Shown here one piece after another: positions 17,393 to 24,970 of a stretch of 64,000 bases of DNA. Source of the DNA: Robertmurraya_A mangrovi (GTDB lineage: Bacteria; Bacillota; Bacilli; Bacillales; Cytobacillaceae). A program made the translations under genes and the position numbers. How positions within the stretch are numbered: the stretch's first letter is position 1; each line of letters starts with the position of its first letter. The stretch covers positions 372,001 through 436,000 of the forward strand of contig NZ_JAXOFX010000002.1 in assembly GCF_034427655.1 (NCBI RefSeq). The letters are read 5' to 3'. Under the pieces are notes generated by a model. That model saw only the letters and a list, made by a program, of their open reading frames with translations, did no database searches and was not told where the DNA came from.

Positions 17393-18652
17393 ATGGTCGA
17401 TTACAGCGAGATGCCACAGCAGACAATTTTATGCATTGACATGAAGAGCTTTTATGCAAGCTGTTCAGCGGTCATGCTAGGCCTTGATCCACTTGAATGT
17501 TATTTAGCTGTTGTCGGTGATAAAGAGCGCCAAGGGAGTATCGTACTAGCAGCATCTCCGAAAATGAAAAAGGAATTTGGGATTAAAACGGGTTCTCGTA
17601 TGTTCGAAATTCCTCAAGATCCACGAATACAAATAGTAGAGCCGAAAATGGCTACATATATTAGAATTTCTACTGAAATTACTCGTGTCTTTCATCGTTA
17701 TGTTCCAAAAGAGGCCATTCATACGTACAGTGTTGACGAGAGTTTTATTCAAGTTGATGGGGCGTTAAACCTTTGGGGAGATGCCATGACAATCGCCAAA
17801 AAAATAAGGGACGATATTGAACGGGAATTTCAGCTTCCTTGTGCTATTGGAATCGGTCCTAATATGCTTCTATCAAAGCTTTGCCTCGATCTAGAAGCAA
17901 AGAAAAAAGGGATTGCAGAATGGACTTATGAGGATGTAAAAGAAAAACTTTGGAAGGTGTCTCCGTTAAGGGATATGTGGGGAATTGGCCGAAAAGTAGA
18001 AAAAACATTGAACGGCATGGGTATTTTTACAGTTGGCCAGCTTGCGCGCTACGATTTAAAAAAACTTGAAAAGAAATTTGGGGTCATGGGAAATCAGCTT
18101 TATTATCATGCGTGGGGAATTGACCTTTCAGAGATTGGTGCTCCCATTATGGAAGGGCAAATTAGTTTTGGTAAAAGCCAAGTATTACTCAGGGATTATA
18201 AAGAAGAACATGAAATTAAAAATGTTATTTTGGAAATGTGTGAGGAGGTCGCAAGAAGGGCCAGGAGTAATCAAAAGGCAGGGCGAACGATTAGTTTTGG
18301 TGTTAGCTATAGCCAAGAGGAATTTGGCGGTGGTTTTTATCGGTCAAGAACGGTTGAACAGCCAACGAATATTACAATGGATATCTATCGTATCTGTCTA
18401 GAGCTTTTTCAAGAAAATTACGAAGGAAAAACCGTTCGGAAAATTTCTATGGCCCTCAGTAATATCGTGGACGACCGAGAATATCAATTAAATATTTTTG
18501 ATTTAAATGGATGGAAGAAAAGAGAGCTAGGCTATGTTGTTGATCAAATTAGAAACCGTTTTGGATCAGGGGCACTGCTAAGGGCTGTATCTTATACAAA
18601 TGCTGGGACAGCAAAACATCGTGCCAAACTAGTGGGCGGACATAAAATGTAG
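17393..18652 (+). CDS. uvrX: Y-family DNA polymerase, UvrX type
   Basis: 419 aa. ATG chosen because GGAGG is correctly spaced; a TTG at 17375 precedes it. Translesion polymerase of the UvrX/YqjW branch, distinct from the DinB at 2610: CIDMKSFYAS with Asp16, YSVDESF with Asp115-Glu116, AIGIGPNMLLSKL, MWGIGRKVEKTLNGMGI helix-hairpin-helix, and a clamp-type motif QLNIF near the C-terminus. All catalytic carboxylates are present. Two LexA-like boxes upstream and the following yolD-like gene mark it as an SOS-induced mutagenesis operon. Confidence 0.93.
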   Translation: MVDYSEMPQQTILCIDMKSFYASCSAVMLGLDPLECYLAVVGDKERQGSIVLAASPKMKKEFGIKTGSRMFEIPQDPRIQIVEPKMATYIRISTEITRVFHRYVPKEAIHTYSVDESFIQVDGALNLWGDAMTIAKKIRDDIEREFQLPCAIGIGPNMLLSKLCLDLEAKKKGIAEWTYEDVKEKLWKVSPLRDMWGIGRKVEKTLNGMGIFTVGQLARYDLKKLEKKFGVMGNQLYYHAWGIDLSEIGAPIMEGQISFGKSQVLLRDYKEEHEIKNVILEMCEEVARRARSNQKAGRTISFGVSYSQEEFGGGFYRSRTVEQPTNITMDIYRICLELFQENYEGKTVRKISMALSNIVDDREYQLNIFDLNGWKKRELGYVVDQIRNRFGSGALLRAVSYTNAGTAKHRAKLVGGHKM

Positions 18653-18675
18653 AGCAACAAGAAGGGGGTGGAGAT

Positions 18676-19011
18676 ATGATTCGCGATCGAGGTAGGATTA
18701 AATGGACATCTATGATGCTACCAGAACATGTGAGGGTATTACGTGATTGGGCAAAAGAAGATGCTTATGAAGTGAAAAAAGAAGTGGATGAACAGCATCT
18801 AGAATCAATGAATGAAGCTATTTTTGAGGCAATGGAGTTTAGAAAGACGGTAACAATCACACATTACCGGAAACAGAATTATGAATTAGTCATTGGTCAT
18901 ATTCATTATTGGGATGAGATCAATCATAAAATACATGTGGTTGATCGTTTCGAAGAGGTGCACCGTATTTCAATTTCATCCATAGCCGATGTAAGACTTT
19001 CAGAAGAATAA
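18676..19011 (+). CDS. YolD-like protein
   Basis: 111 aa, ATG behind GAAGGGGGTGGAGAT, 23 bp after uvrX. Shows the YolD-like signature: RGRIKWTSMMLPEHVRVLRDW at the start and ITHYRKQNYELVIGHIHYWDEINHKIHVVDRFEEVHRISISSIADVRL at the end. This family is nearly always encoded beside UvrX-type polymerases in Bacillus and its plasmids and is proposed to work like UmuD, assisting the polymerase. No LexA-type autocleavage motif is visible, so the UmuD analogy is functional, not structural. Confidence 0.9.
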   Translation: MIRDRGRIKWTSMMLPEHVRVLRDWAKEDAYEVKKEVDEQHLESMNEAIFEAMEFRKTVTITHYRKQNYELVIGHIHYWDEINHKIHVVDRFEEVHRISISSIADVRLSEE

Positions 19012-19038
19012 AAGTCCGCCAAATTACTAGCGGACTTT
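19011..19038. terminator. Terminator of uvrX-yolD
   Basis: Perfect nine-base-pair stem AAAGTCCGC / GCGGACTTT with a ten-base loop; lies between convergent yolD and the CDGSH gene. Confidence 0.7.
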
Positions 19039-19041
19039 AAA

Positions 19042-19260
19042 TTATTCCTTCTCATCTAATACTTTTTCTGCACGAACACAAGATTCAAAGTTGCCTTTAT
19101 GCGTTCCATCACAGAAAGGTAGTTTCGATGATTTACCACAGCGGCAAAGGGAAAAAGCTTGTTTCGTTTCAAACTTATTGCCATCCACATCTATTAACTC
19201 TACTTCTCCAGTAACTCGAAATGGACCATTATCCATTACTTTAATCTGAACCTTAGACAT
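19042..19260 (-). CDS. CDGSH-type iron-sulfur protein
   Basis: 72 aa, ATG start, AAGGGTGATC upstream. Small cytosolic 2Fe-2S protein: the ligand set is Cys39, Cys41, Cys50 and His54 in CRCGKSSKLPFCDGTH, the mitoNEET/CDGSH pattern. The preceding 35 residues form a small beta domain. Role in Bacillus is not known; electron or Fe-S transfer is the family expectation. Next to a YqkB-like Fe-S domain protein on the other strand. Confidence 0.93.
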   Translation of the reverse strand: MSKVQIKVMDNGPFRVTGEVELIDVDGNKFETKQAFSLCRCGKSSKLPFCDGTHKGNFESCVRAEKVLDEKE

Positions 19261-19289
19261 AAGATCACCCTTTCACAAAGTTGTAACAT

Positions 19290-19307
19290 TTTACCTTTAA
19301 TGGTAAA
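19290..19307. promoter_or_regulatory. Inverted repeat between the CDGSH and YqkB-like genes
   Basis: TTTACC / GGTAAA with six bases between, in the 160-bp divergent promoter region; possible operator. No known consensus is matched. Confidence 0.35.
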
Positions 19308-19420
19308 GAAGATACGTGAAAAAAGCAAATAAAAATAAATAAAATGGGCAAAGCAAGAACTTTGATTGTTTATATAGGTTCCACTAGAATATTCATATGA
19401 CATCGGAAGGAGTTCTACGC

Positions 19421-19750
19421 ATGAAAATTACACTTACAGAGCAAGCAAAAAAGAAAATAGAAGAAAAGTTAGATGGAGGAACAGGCTATTTAAAACTGAA
19501 ATATGACACAGAAGGCTGTGGTTGCGTAGTCAGTGGAGTAACAGCTTTATGGTTTGTTAAAGAAGTAGACGAGGGGGATCGGGAAGTACAAACGAATGGT
19601 CGTTCCATCTACGTAGAAAAATCAAAAGAAGTCTTTCTTGACGATATAATGACTATTGATTATTCCTCTAGTGCAAATTGCTATCAATTAAAAAGTCCTA
19701 ATCAGTATTTAAATCCAAGGATGAGCTTTTTAATAAAAACAAATCTTTAA
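19421..19750 (+). CDS. yqkB: HesB/IscA-like domain protein, YqkB family
   Basis: 109 aa from ATG at 19421, seven bases after GGAAGGAG; an ATG at 19397 precedes the ribosome-binding site. Resembles the HesB/IscA-fold protein YqkB: MKITLTEQAKKKIEEKL, YDTEGCGCVVSGV with Cys33 and Cys35, IDY...NCYQLKSPNQ. The classical C-terminal CGCG pair of A-type Fe-S carriers is absent, so cluster binding by the usual mode is doubtful. Function unknown. Position matches yqkB of B. subtilis. Confidence 0.82.
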   Translation: MKITLTEQAKKKIEEKLDGGTGYLKLKYDTEGCGCVVSGVTALWFVKEVDEGDREVQTNGRSIYVEKSKEVFLDDIMTIDYSSSANCYQLKSPNQYLNPRMSFLIKTNL

Positions 19751-19884
19751 ATAGGAAAATCTCATTTTATTCCCTATTATACCCCTGACAAAGGGGCTAA
19801 AAACGCAAAAAAGTGAATGTTTCTCTTGTCCTTTACATTAAATGGTATTAATGCGTTTTACCATCAATGGGCAGGAGGGACAAG

Positions 19885-20421
19885 ATGAAAGTAAAGAAAG
19901 TAATGGTTGTTGTGGTGAGTGTATGGTTACTAACCGCTTGTATGCCTCTCGGTTTGGAGGAGGCTATTCAAAAAGAGATTCCTTTTAATGTTGCAAGGGT
20001 CTTACACAAAGAAGAAGTACCCCATGGTGTAGTCATTTTATATACAACAAAGCAAGAAAGTAAATTAGGAGAATTTGAGACCATAACAGCTGCCTTTTTA
20101 AAAGGAGACGACCAAAATGGCTGGAGTAATGCGGGGAATAACCATTGGGATTATTATGAACACAAACAGTTTACCACTTATAAAAAAGCTTTTTATGATT
20201 ACGACACAAAAGGTAAGCTAGAAAATAAAATCAGTCTCTTATTAGGGAAAATTGAAAATAAAAAGATTAGGAGCATAGAAGTTGCCGGGAAAGAATATGA
20301 AGAGGCTAAAGTGATTGAAGTAGATGGTGTAAGGTACTATTATCAGTTTGGAGAGTATTCAAAGGTAAGAGGGTTAAGCAAAAACGGTAAAGTAGTGTAT
20401 AGGACAAAGCTTCCTAATTAA
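19885..20421 (+). CDS. Putative lipoprotein
   Basis: 178 aa from the ATG at 19885, preceded by GGAGGG. A type II signal peptide is clear: KVKK, a hydrophobic core, then the lipobox LTAC with Cys19. The mature part has no motif I recognise; it contains GDDQNGWSNAGNNHWDYYEH and a C-terminal beta-rich section with YYYQFGEYSKVRGLSKNGKVVYRTKLP. Predicted to sit on the outer face of the membrane. Alone in its transcription unit. Function unknown. Confidence 0.85.
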   Translation: MKVKKVMVVVVSVWLLTACMPLGLEEAIQKEIPFNVARVLHKEEVPHGVVILYTTKQESKLGEFETITAAFLKGDDQNGWSNAGNNHWDYYEHKQFTTYKKAFYDYDTKGKLENKISLLLGKIENKKIRSIEVAGKEYEEAKVIEVDGVRYYYQFGEYSKVRGLSKNGKVVYRTKLPN

Positions 20422-20425
20422 CTAA

Positions 20426-20458
20426 AAAAAGAAGAAAGAGACTACAAGGGTAGCCTCT
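20426..20458 (-). terminator. Terminator of yqkD
   Basis: On the minus strand stem AGAGGCTAC / GTAGTCTCT (one mismatch), then a T-rich tract. Confidence 0.65.
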
Positions 20459-21380
20459 ACATAGGAACATTTAATGGGAGAATGTGATCGCGCAAAAATT
20501 CATCAAGCATCTTTTCATAATCAGCTTTATTTTCATTGAGTGATTGGGCGTGAACGCCGTTCATTGCCATAAATAATTTTTTTGGACCTTTTTTCCTCTC
20601 AAACAACGCTTCAGTCATGGAAGGTAAAATGAAGTCATCTTTTTTACTATGAATAAACAAAATAGGCTTTTTTATATTCTCTATAACGGAAATTGGAGAA
20701 ACATCACGTAAAGAATATCGATCTCTCATTCGAAGAAAAATATTTGCAATAGGAATGACGAGCTGAGAAGGGATTTTAAGCTCCACTTTAATTCTGTGAG
20801 CCAGCTGTTCCTTAAAGTCAGAGAAAGGACAATCGGCAATATAGAAATCAGCCCCATCCTCTAATAACCCTGCATATAAAATCATTGTTGCTGCTCCCAT
20901 GGATTCTCCGTGTATACCTAATTGTATACTTGATCCTTTTTCTGCTTTTAACCAATCAACTACTGCTTTTAAATCATATTTTTCGTAGTAACCATAACTC
21001 GTAGTTTTTCCTCCTGATTCACCGTGCCTACGATGATCGTATATCACGCAATTAAACCCTCGCTCTAAAAAGAGATTCATGTACTTCACTGAATTTAATT
21101 TGTTTTCTGTTACACCGTGACAAATAATTACATATCGATCAGCTCGATACGGTTCTACAACAATAGCTTTTAATGAATAACCGAAAGGAGAAGAAATTAA
21201 AACTTCTCTTTTTGGTAGTTCATCGTAGTGTAATGGATTAAGTCTTCCAGCTTCTTTTTCACGATTTAAAATAAATAAATCATCTTTCCTCTTCAAAAAC
21301 ATAAGGCGGTTCGTAAAGTACAAGCCAAATGTTGCTACGAAAAAGATAAATGAAAAAAGGAAACGAATAGTTCTTCTCAG
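20457..21380 (-). CDS. yqkD: Membrane-anchored alpha/beta hydrolase (YqkD)
   Basis: 307 aa if translation begins at a CTG at 21380, eight bases after AGGGGTGA. The nearest usual start is a TTG at 21323, which has no ribosome-binding site and cuts a hydrophobic segment in half. The longer form restores an N-terminal anchor (about residues 4-26, RFLFSFIFFVATFGLYF), as in B. subtilis YqkD of about 305 aa. Alpha/beta hydrolase motifs: VIICHGVTENK oxyanion region, GIHGESMGA nucleophile elbow, IHSKKDDFILP acid, and GVHAQS His. Substrate unknown, probably acting at the outer face of the membrane. Confidence 0.85.
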   Translation of the reverse strand: MRRTIRFLFSFIFFVATFGLYFTNRLMFLKRKDDLFILNREKEAGRLNPLHYDELPKREVLISSPFGYSLKAIVVEPYRADRYVIICHGVTENKLNSVKYMNLFLERGFNCVIYDHRRHGESGGKTTSYGYYEKYDLKAVVDWLKAEKGSSIQLGIHGESMGAATMILYAGLLEDGADFYIADCPFSDFKEQLAHRIKVELKIPSQLVIPIANIFLRMRDRYSLRDVSPISVIENIKKPILFIHSKKDDFILPSMTEALFERKKGPKKLFMAMNGVHAQSLNENKADYEKMLDEFLRDHILPLNVPM

Positions 21381-21577
21381 AAGACATCACCCCTTTGAAC
21401 CTGTTTAAATTATTTTACCACTTAGAGGGAAATTTAGACAAAAAATCAACTTAAAGTAGGAGATTCGAAAATTTAATGAGGAAAGCACCTCTATAAAATA
21501 ATAATAAATTAAAATAGTTCCTAAAAAATGAGTAGGAGACTAGAAAAAAATCAGCCCAATGTTTATTGAAAATATTA

Positions 21578-21607
21578 TTGACATAACATTATAATTGATA
21601 GTAATAT
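21578..21607 (+). promoter_or_regulatory. Upstream promoter of the tRNA operon
   Basis: TTGACA (21578-21583), 18-bp spacer, TAATAT (21602-21607). Confidence 0.6.
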
Positions 21608-21662
21608 AAGAAATCTCGACAGGATAATAAAATATTTCAAAAGAGATTCATACAAAAAAACG

Positions 21663-21691
21663 TTGACAACAAAGTAGTTGTTATATATAAT
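21663..21691 (+). promoter_or_regulatory. Main sigma-A promoter of the tRNA operon
   Basis: Perfect consensus: TTGACA (21663-21668), 17-bp spacer, TATAAT (21686-21691), about 50 bp before the first tRNA. Confidence 0.92.
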
Positions 21692-21743
21692 TTATAACTG
21701 TCGCAGATTCATTAATAACTATTCTAAAATAGTTTTAAATAAT

Positions 21744-21818
21744 GGCCCATTGGTCAAGCGGTTAAGACACCGCCCTTTCACGGCGGTAACACGGGTTCGA
21801 ATCCCGTATGGGTCACCA
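21744..21818 (+). tRNA. tRNA-Glu (TTC)
   Basis: 75 nt with encoded CCA. Acceptor GGCCCAT / ATGGGTC, anticodon loop CTTTCAC with TTC at 21777-21779, T-loop GGTTCGAATCC. First gene of the cluster. Confidence 0.97.
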
Positions 21819-21820
21819 AG

Positions 21821-21862
21821 TTTTTTTTACGGAACGTAGTGGAGTAAAAAGAAAACTTCCTT
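21821..21862 (+). repeat. tRNA-spacer hairpin repeat, copy 1
   Basis: TTTTTTAC, ACGxAACGT core, GTAAAAAG, then AAAACTTCCTT. Lies between tRNA-Glu and tRNA-Val, in tandem with copy 2. Outer arms TTTTTTAC and GTAAAAA can pair. Confidence 0.8.
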
Positions 21863-21865
21863 AAT

Positions 21866-21903
21866 CCTTTACGAAACGTAGTGGGATAAAAAGAAACTTC
21901 CTT
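21866..21903 (+). repeat. tRNA-spacer hairpin repeat, copy 2
   Basis: CCTTTACGAAACGTAGTGGG then ATAAAAAGAAACTTCCTT; shortest stem of the family (TTTA / TAAA), same core and same tail. Confidence 0.75.
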
Positions 21904-21906
21904 CAA

Positions 21907-21982
21907 GGAGGATTAGCTCAGCTGGGAGAGCACCTGCCTTACAAGCAGGGGGTCGGCGGTTCGATCCCGTCATCCTCCACCA
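21907..21982 (+). tRNA. tRNA-Val (TAC)
   Basis: 76 nt with CCA. Acceptor GGAGGAT / ATCCTCC, anticodon loop CTTACAA with TAC at 21940-21942. Confidence 0.97.
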
Positions 21983-21985
21983 AAA

Positions 21986-22027
21986 CTTTTTTACGAAACG
22001 TAGTGAAGTAAAAAGAAACTTCCTTTT
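21986..22027 (+). repeat. tRNA-spacer hairpin repeat, copy 3
   Basis: CTTTTTTAC / GTAAAAAG outer stem, ACGAAACGT core, AAACTTCCTT tail; between tRNA-Val and tRNA-Thr. Confidence 0.8.
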
Positions 22028-22040
22028 TCAAAACATTCAT

Positions 22041-22116
<76 letters not shown>

Positions 22117-22135
22117 TTTATTCAGAAAATATTGA

Positions 22136-22211
22136 GAGCCATTAGCTCAGTCGGTAGAGCATCTGACTTTTAATCAGAGGGTCGGAGGTTCGAGTCCTCC
22201 ATGGCTCACCA
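22136..22211 (+). tRNA. tRNA-Lys (TTT)
   Basis: 76 nt with CCA. Acceptor GAGCCAT / ATGGCTC, anticodon loop CTTTTAA with TTT at 22169-22171. Confidence 0.97.
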
Positions 22212-22213
22212 AA

Positions 22214-22242
22214 GCTTTTTGCGATAGCAAAAGAATTTTTCC
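22214..22242 (+). repeat. Divergent relative of the tRNA-spacer repeat
   Basis: CTTTTTGCGATAGCAAAAG forms a stem of the same kind (CTTTTTGC / GCAAAAG), followed by AATTTTTCC; between tRNA-Lys and tRNA-Arg. Confidence 0.6.
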
Positions 22243-22246
22243 ATAC

Positions 22247-22323
<77 letters not shown>

Positions 22324-22342
22324 TTATCACTTATACGACTAT

Positions 22343-22415
22343 GGGGCCTTAGCTCAGCTGGGAGAGCGCCTGCCTTGCACGCAGGAGGTCAGCGGTTCGA
22401 TCCCGCTAGGCTCCA
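22343..22415 (+). tRNA. tRNA-Ala (TGC), no encoded CCA
   Basis: 73 nt. Acceptor GGGGCCT / AGGCTCC, discriminator A, anticodon TGC at 22376-22378. The next bases are TCT, so CCA is not encoded; all ten other tRNAs here encode it. Confidence 0.95.
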
Positions 22416-22420
22416 TCTAG

Positions 22421-22462
22421 ATTTTTTCACGAAACGTAGTGTAGTGAAAAGAATCTTCCTTA
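22421..22462 (+). repeat. tRNA-spacer hairpin repeat, copy 4
   Basis: Outer stem TTTTTCAC / GTGAAAAG: relative to copies 1 and 3 a T-A pair is replaced by C-G on both sides. Same ACGAAACGT core and a CTTCCTTAACG tail. Confidence 0.8.
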
Positions 22463-22478
22463 ACGTTTCCATAATTAC

Positions 22479-22571
22479 GGAGGTATACCCAAGTCCGGCT
22501 GAAGGGATCGGTCTTGAAAACCGACAGGCGGGTCAAACCGCGCGGGGGTTCGAATCCCTCTACCTCCTCCA
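22479..22571 (+). tRNA. tRNA-Ser (TGA)
   Basis: 93 nt with a long variable arm and CCA. Acceptor GGAGGTA / TACCTCC, anticodon TGA at 22515-22517. The discriminator base is T, whereas the other Ser tRNA here has G. Confidence 0.95.
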
Positions 22572-22575
22572 TTTT

Positions 22576-22649
22576 GCGGGTGTAGTTTAATGGTAAAACC
22601 TCAGCCTTCCAAGCTGATGTCGTGGGTTCGATTCCCATCACCCGCTCCA
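22576..22649 (+). tRNA. tRNA-Gly (TCC)
   Basis: 74 nt with CCA. Acceptor GCGGGTG / CACCCGC, anticodon TCC at 22608-22610. Confidence 0.97.
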
Positions 22650-22653
22650 ATTG

Positions 22654-22730
<77 letters not shown>

Positions 22731-22766
22731 GATAATCCTAAATAAAGAAGAATCAATACTAACTAT

Positions 22767-22841
22767 TCCGCAGTAGCTCAGTGGTAGAGCATTCGGCTGT
22801 TAACCGAACGGTCGTAGGTTCGAGTCCTACCTGCGGAGCCA
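22767..22841 (+). tRNA. tRNA-Asn (GTT)
   Basis: 75 nt with CCA. Acceptor TCCGCAG / CTGCGGA, anticodon GTT at 22799-22801. Confidence 0.97.
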
Positions 22842-22851
22842 TTTTTTATAT

Positions 22852-22942
22852 GGGGAAGTACTCAAGAGGCTGAAGAGGCGCCCCTGCTAAGGGTGTAGGT
22901 CGGGTAACCGGCGCGAGGGTTCAAATCCCTCCTTCTCCGCCA
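22852..22942 (+). tRNA. tRNA-Ser (GCT)
   Basis: 91 nt with a long variable arm, discriminator G and CCA. Acceptor GGGGAAG / CTTCTCC, anticodon GCT at 22886-22888. Last gene of the cluster. Confidence 0.97.
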
Positions 22943-22960
22943 TACATAAATTGTAATTCA

Positions 22961-22990
22961 ACACTAATCAAAAGATGGTTAGTGTTTTTT
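22961..22990 (+). terminator. Terminator of the tRNA operon
   Basis: ACACTAA / TTAGTGT stem followed by six T. Confidence 0.85.
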
Positions 22991-23114
22991 GTACTATAAA
23001 GGCTTTTCTTGTTAAGAATCTTTTCTTATTAAGAAATAAATAAGATTTCGTTAAGAAGGAATTAAAACTCTCGAGGTAAGATAGTCCTATACGACTTAAT
23101 TCAGGAGGTACATT

Positions 23115-23714
23115 GTGGGAGTTTCAGAATTGAATATTCATCTCTTTAGAAAAATAAATGATTTAGGAAAAGAATACACATATTTGAATCCGTCATTTGT
23201 CATTATTACTGAATATATGGTGATTTTTTTAGCCCTGAGTGTGGTTTACTTTTGGTTTACGAGAACCGAAAATAATAGAATGATGATTATATCTGCTTCT
23301 TTTGCTTTTATTCTTGCTGAAATAATAGGTAAGACAGCAGGTAAGTTTCATTCTAATCTTCAACCATTTGCAGAATTATCGAGTGTAAATCAATTAATAG
23401 ATAAAGCAATCAATAATTCTTTTCCAAGTGATCATACAATCCTTTTCTTTTCGTTTTGCGTTTCTTTCATGCTTTTTAAGAAGAAAGCAAGCTTCTTGTG
23501 GATTTTGTTAGCCATGCTAGTTGGACTTTCTCGAATTTGGGTGGGAGTTCATTATCCTTTTGATGTTCTGGTGGGAGCTTTAGTAGGCAGTATCTCAGCA
23601 GTACTAAGTTATATTCTAATACAGAGAGTAAAACTATTTAATAAGCTTCTTGAGATATATGAAAAAGTTGAAAAAAATCTACTTCCTGTAAAAGAAAAAT
23701 CAAAGGATCTCTAA
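23115..23714 (+). CDS. bcrC: Undecaprenyl-diphosphatase, BcrC type (PAP2 family)
   Basis: 199 aa, GTG start behind AGGAGGT. Integral membrane phosphatase that recycles undecaprenyl pyrophosphate to the monophosphate carrier for peptidoglycan synthesis; members also give bacitracin resistance. PAP2 motifs in order: GKFHSNLQPF (first motif in the BcrC form, QP instead of RP), SFPSDHT (second), SRIWVGVHYPFD (third). Five or so membrane helices. The C-terminal 25 residues are charged and cytosolic. In B. subtilis bcrC is under ECF sigma control; I could not find a convincing ECF promoter here. Confidence 0.9.
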   Translation: MGVSELNIHLFRKINDLGKEYTYLNPSFVIITEYMVIFLALSVVYFWFTRTENNRMMIISASFAFILAEIIGKTAGKFHSNLQPFAELSSVNQLIDKAINNSFPSDHTILFFSFCVSFMLFKKKASFLWILLAMLVGLSRIWVGVHYPFDVLVGALVGSISAVLSYILIQRVKLFNKLLEIYEKVEKNLLPVKEKSKDL

Positions 23715-23724
23715 TGACATAAAT

Positions 23725-23763
23725 AAAAAAATCAACGCAACGAATAAAAGCGTTGATTTTTTT
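23725..23763. terminator. Bidirectional terminator after bcrC
   Basis: AAAAAATCAACGC / GCGTTGATTTTTT stem with A and T runs, serving bcrC and the small convergent gene. Confidence 0.85.
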
Positions 23764-23771
23764 ATTAGTAA

Positions 23772-23903
23772 TTATTGCGGAGAGTTTTGTCTTTTTGTTG
23801 GGTGAATGGCTTTTTCTAAATCTTCCGCTGCAATGGTTTGTTTTACATTATCGGCATTTGGCTTACCCTTTTGAGAATAGCCTTTGTCACGTTTTTGGCT
23901 CAT
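23772..23903 (-). CDS. Small hydrophilic protein, 43 aa
   Basis: ATG with GAGGAGG eight bases upstream on the minus strand, 43 codons and a TAA, ending at a strong bidirectional terminator. The product starts MSQKRDKGYSQKG and contains AAEDLEKAIHPTKRQ; it is charged, without Cys, signal or membrane segment. Composition recalls small spore or stress proteins of Bacillus but I do not recognise the family. The perfect ribosome-binding site and own terminator argue that it is a real gene. It stands alone between bcrC and the HMG-CoA lyase gene. Confidence 0.7.
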   Translation of the reverse strand: MSQKRDKGYSQKGKPNADNVKQTIAAEDLEKAIHPTKRQNSPQ

Positions 23904-23993
23904 GATTTAATCCTCCTCACCTTAAGATAGACTTTCACTTAACAAAAAAGTCTATTTATAAGATGGATTTCGAAGAAGAAGGATATTCACTTT

Positions 23994-24899
23994 TTAAACC
24001 TTTTCTGCATGAAGGCGATAATAGGAACTATCAATCGTGCGAGTTAGGTATGGTTTAACAACTTCAATAGCTTCCAATAGCTTATCCAAGTCAACACCTG
24101 TTTCAATTCCCATTCGATGAAGCATAAAAATCACGTCTTCAGTAGACGCATTGCCAGAAGCTCCTGGGGCAAACGGGCATCCTCCAAGACCACCGGCAGA
24201 AGTATCAAAGCGGTCAACTCCAGCTTGAAGTGCGGCATAGATATTCGTAAGCGCCATATTTCGAGTGTCATGGAAATGAGCAGTTAATAAAGTATTAGGG
24301 AATGCTTCTTTTAACTTACTGAATAAGGAAAAAGATTCATGCGGAGCTGCCATCCCAATGGTGTCAGCAACACTTAATTCATCTACACCAGCTTCTACAA
24401 ATTCTCTACATAAGCTAAGCGTGTCTTCTTCAGCTATTTTACCTTCATAAGGACAATAAAAAGACGTAGAGATACATGCACGTACAAAGTAGCCCTTTTC
24501 CTTTAGTTCGGCAATTATAGGCTTTAGTTCTTCCATGCTTTCAGACGTTGTTTTGTTAATATTTTTCTTATTAAAACTGTCGCTAACACCTACAAAAACA
24601 GCCACAGCCTGACAGTTTGTATCTAAGACACGATCCACACCTCTGCGATTTGGAGCTAAAACAATATGTCTTGCATTTGGGTCTAAACAATCTGCTACAA
24701 TCTCAGCAGCATCACTCATTTGTGGAACCCATTTTGGTGAAACAAAGGATGTTAGCTCCATTTCATTTAAACCTGATGCTTGGAGTTTTTGAATAAATTG
24801 TTTTTTTACTTCAGTAGGTACGAAAGCCTTTTCATTTTGTAAACCATCTCTAGGACCCACTTCTATAACTGTTACTTTTTTAGGTAATTGATTTGTCAT
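23994..24899 (-). CDS. mvaB: Hydroxymethylglutaryl-CoA lyase
   Basis: 301 aa from the ATG at 24899, behind AGGAGGGG; the reading frame continues upstream into promoter DNA. Cleaves HMG-CoA to acetoacetate and acetyl-CoA, the last step of leucine breakdown. TIM-barrel DRE-family motifs: EVGPRDGLQNE (13-23), ELTSFVSPKWVPQM, AVFVGVSDSF, SVADTIG, HFHDTRNMALTN with metal His pair, and GGLGGCPFAPGASGN with the catalytic Cys loop. Divergent from the thiolase/CoA-transferase operon, which consumes its product. Confidence 0.95.
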   Translation of the reverse strand: MTNQLPKKVTVIEVGPRDGLQNEKAFVPTEVKKQFIQKLQASGLNEMELTSFVSPKWVPQMSDAAEIVADCLDPNARHIVLAPNRRGVDRVLDTNCQAVAVFVGVSDSFNKKNINKTTSESMEELKPIIAELKEKGYFVRACISTSFYCPYEGKIAEEDTLSLCREFVEAGVDELSVADTIGMAAPHESFSLFSKLKEAFPNTLLTAHFHDTRNMALTNIYAALQAGVDRFDTSAGGLGGCPFAPGASGNASTEDVIFMLHRMGIETGVDLDKLLEAIEVVKPYLTRTIDSSYYRLHAEKV

Positions 24900-24970
24900 G
24901 TTTACCCCTCCTGTTCTCATAGTTTTATTGTAGAGTGAAAAAAATATAAAAAGCAAGAATAATAGAAATT

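Noticed and set aside
23030..23114. ECF sigma promoter of bcrC
   Set aside because: AAAAC and CGAC elements exist but are about 23 bases apart, not 16-17.
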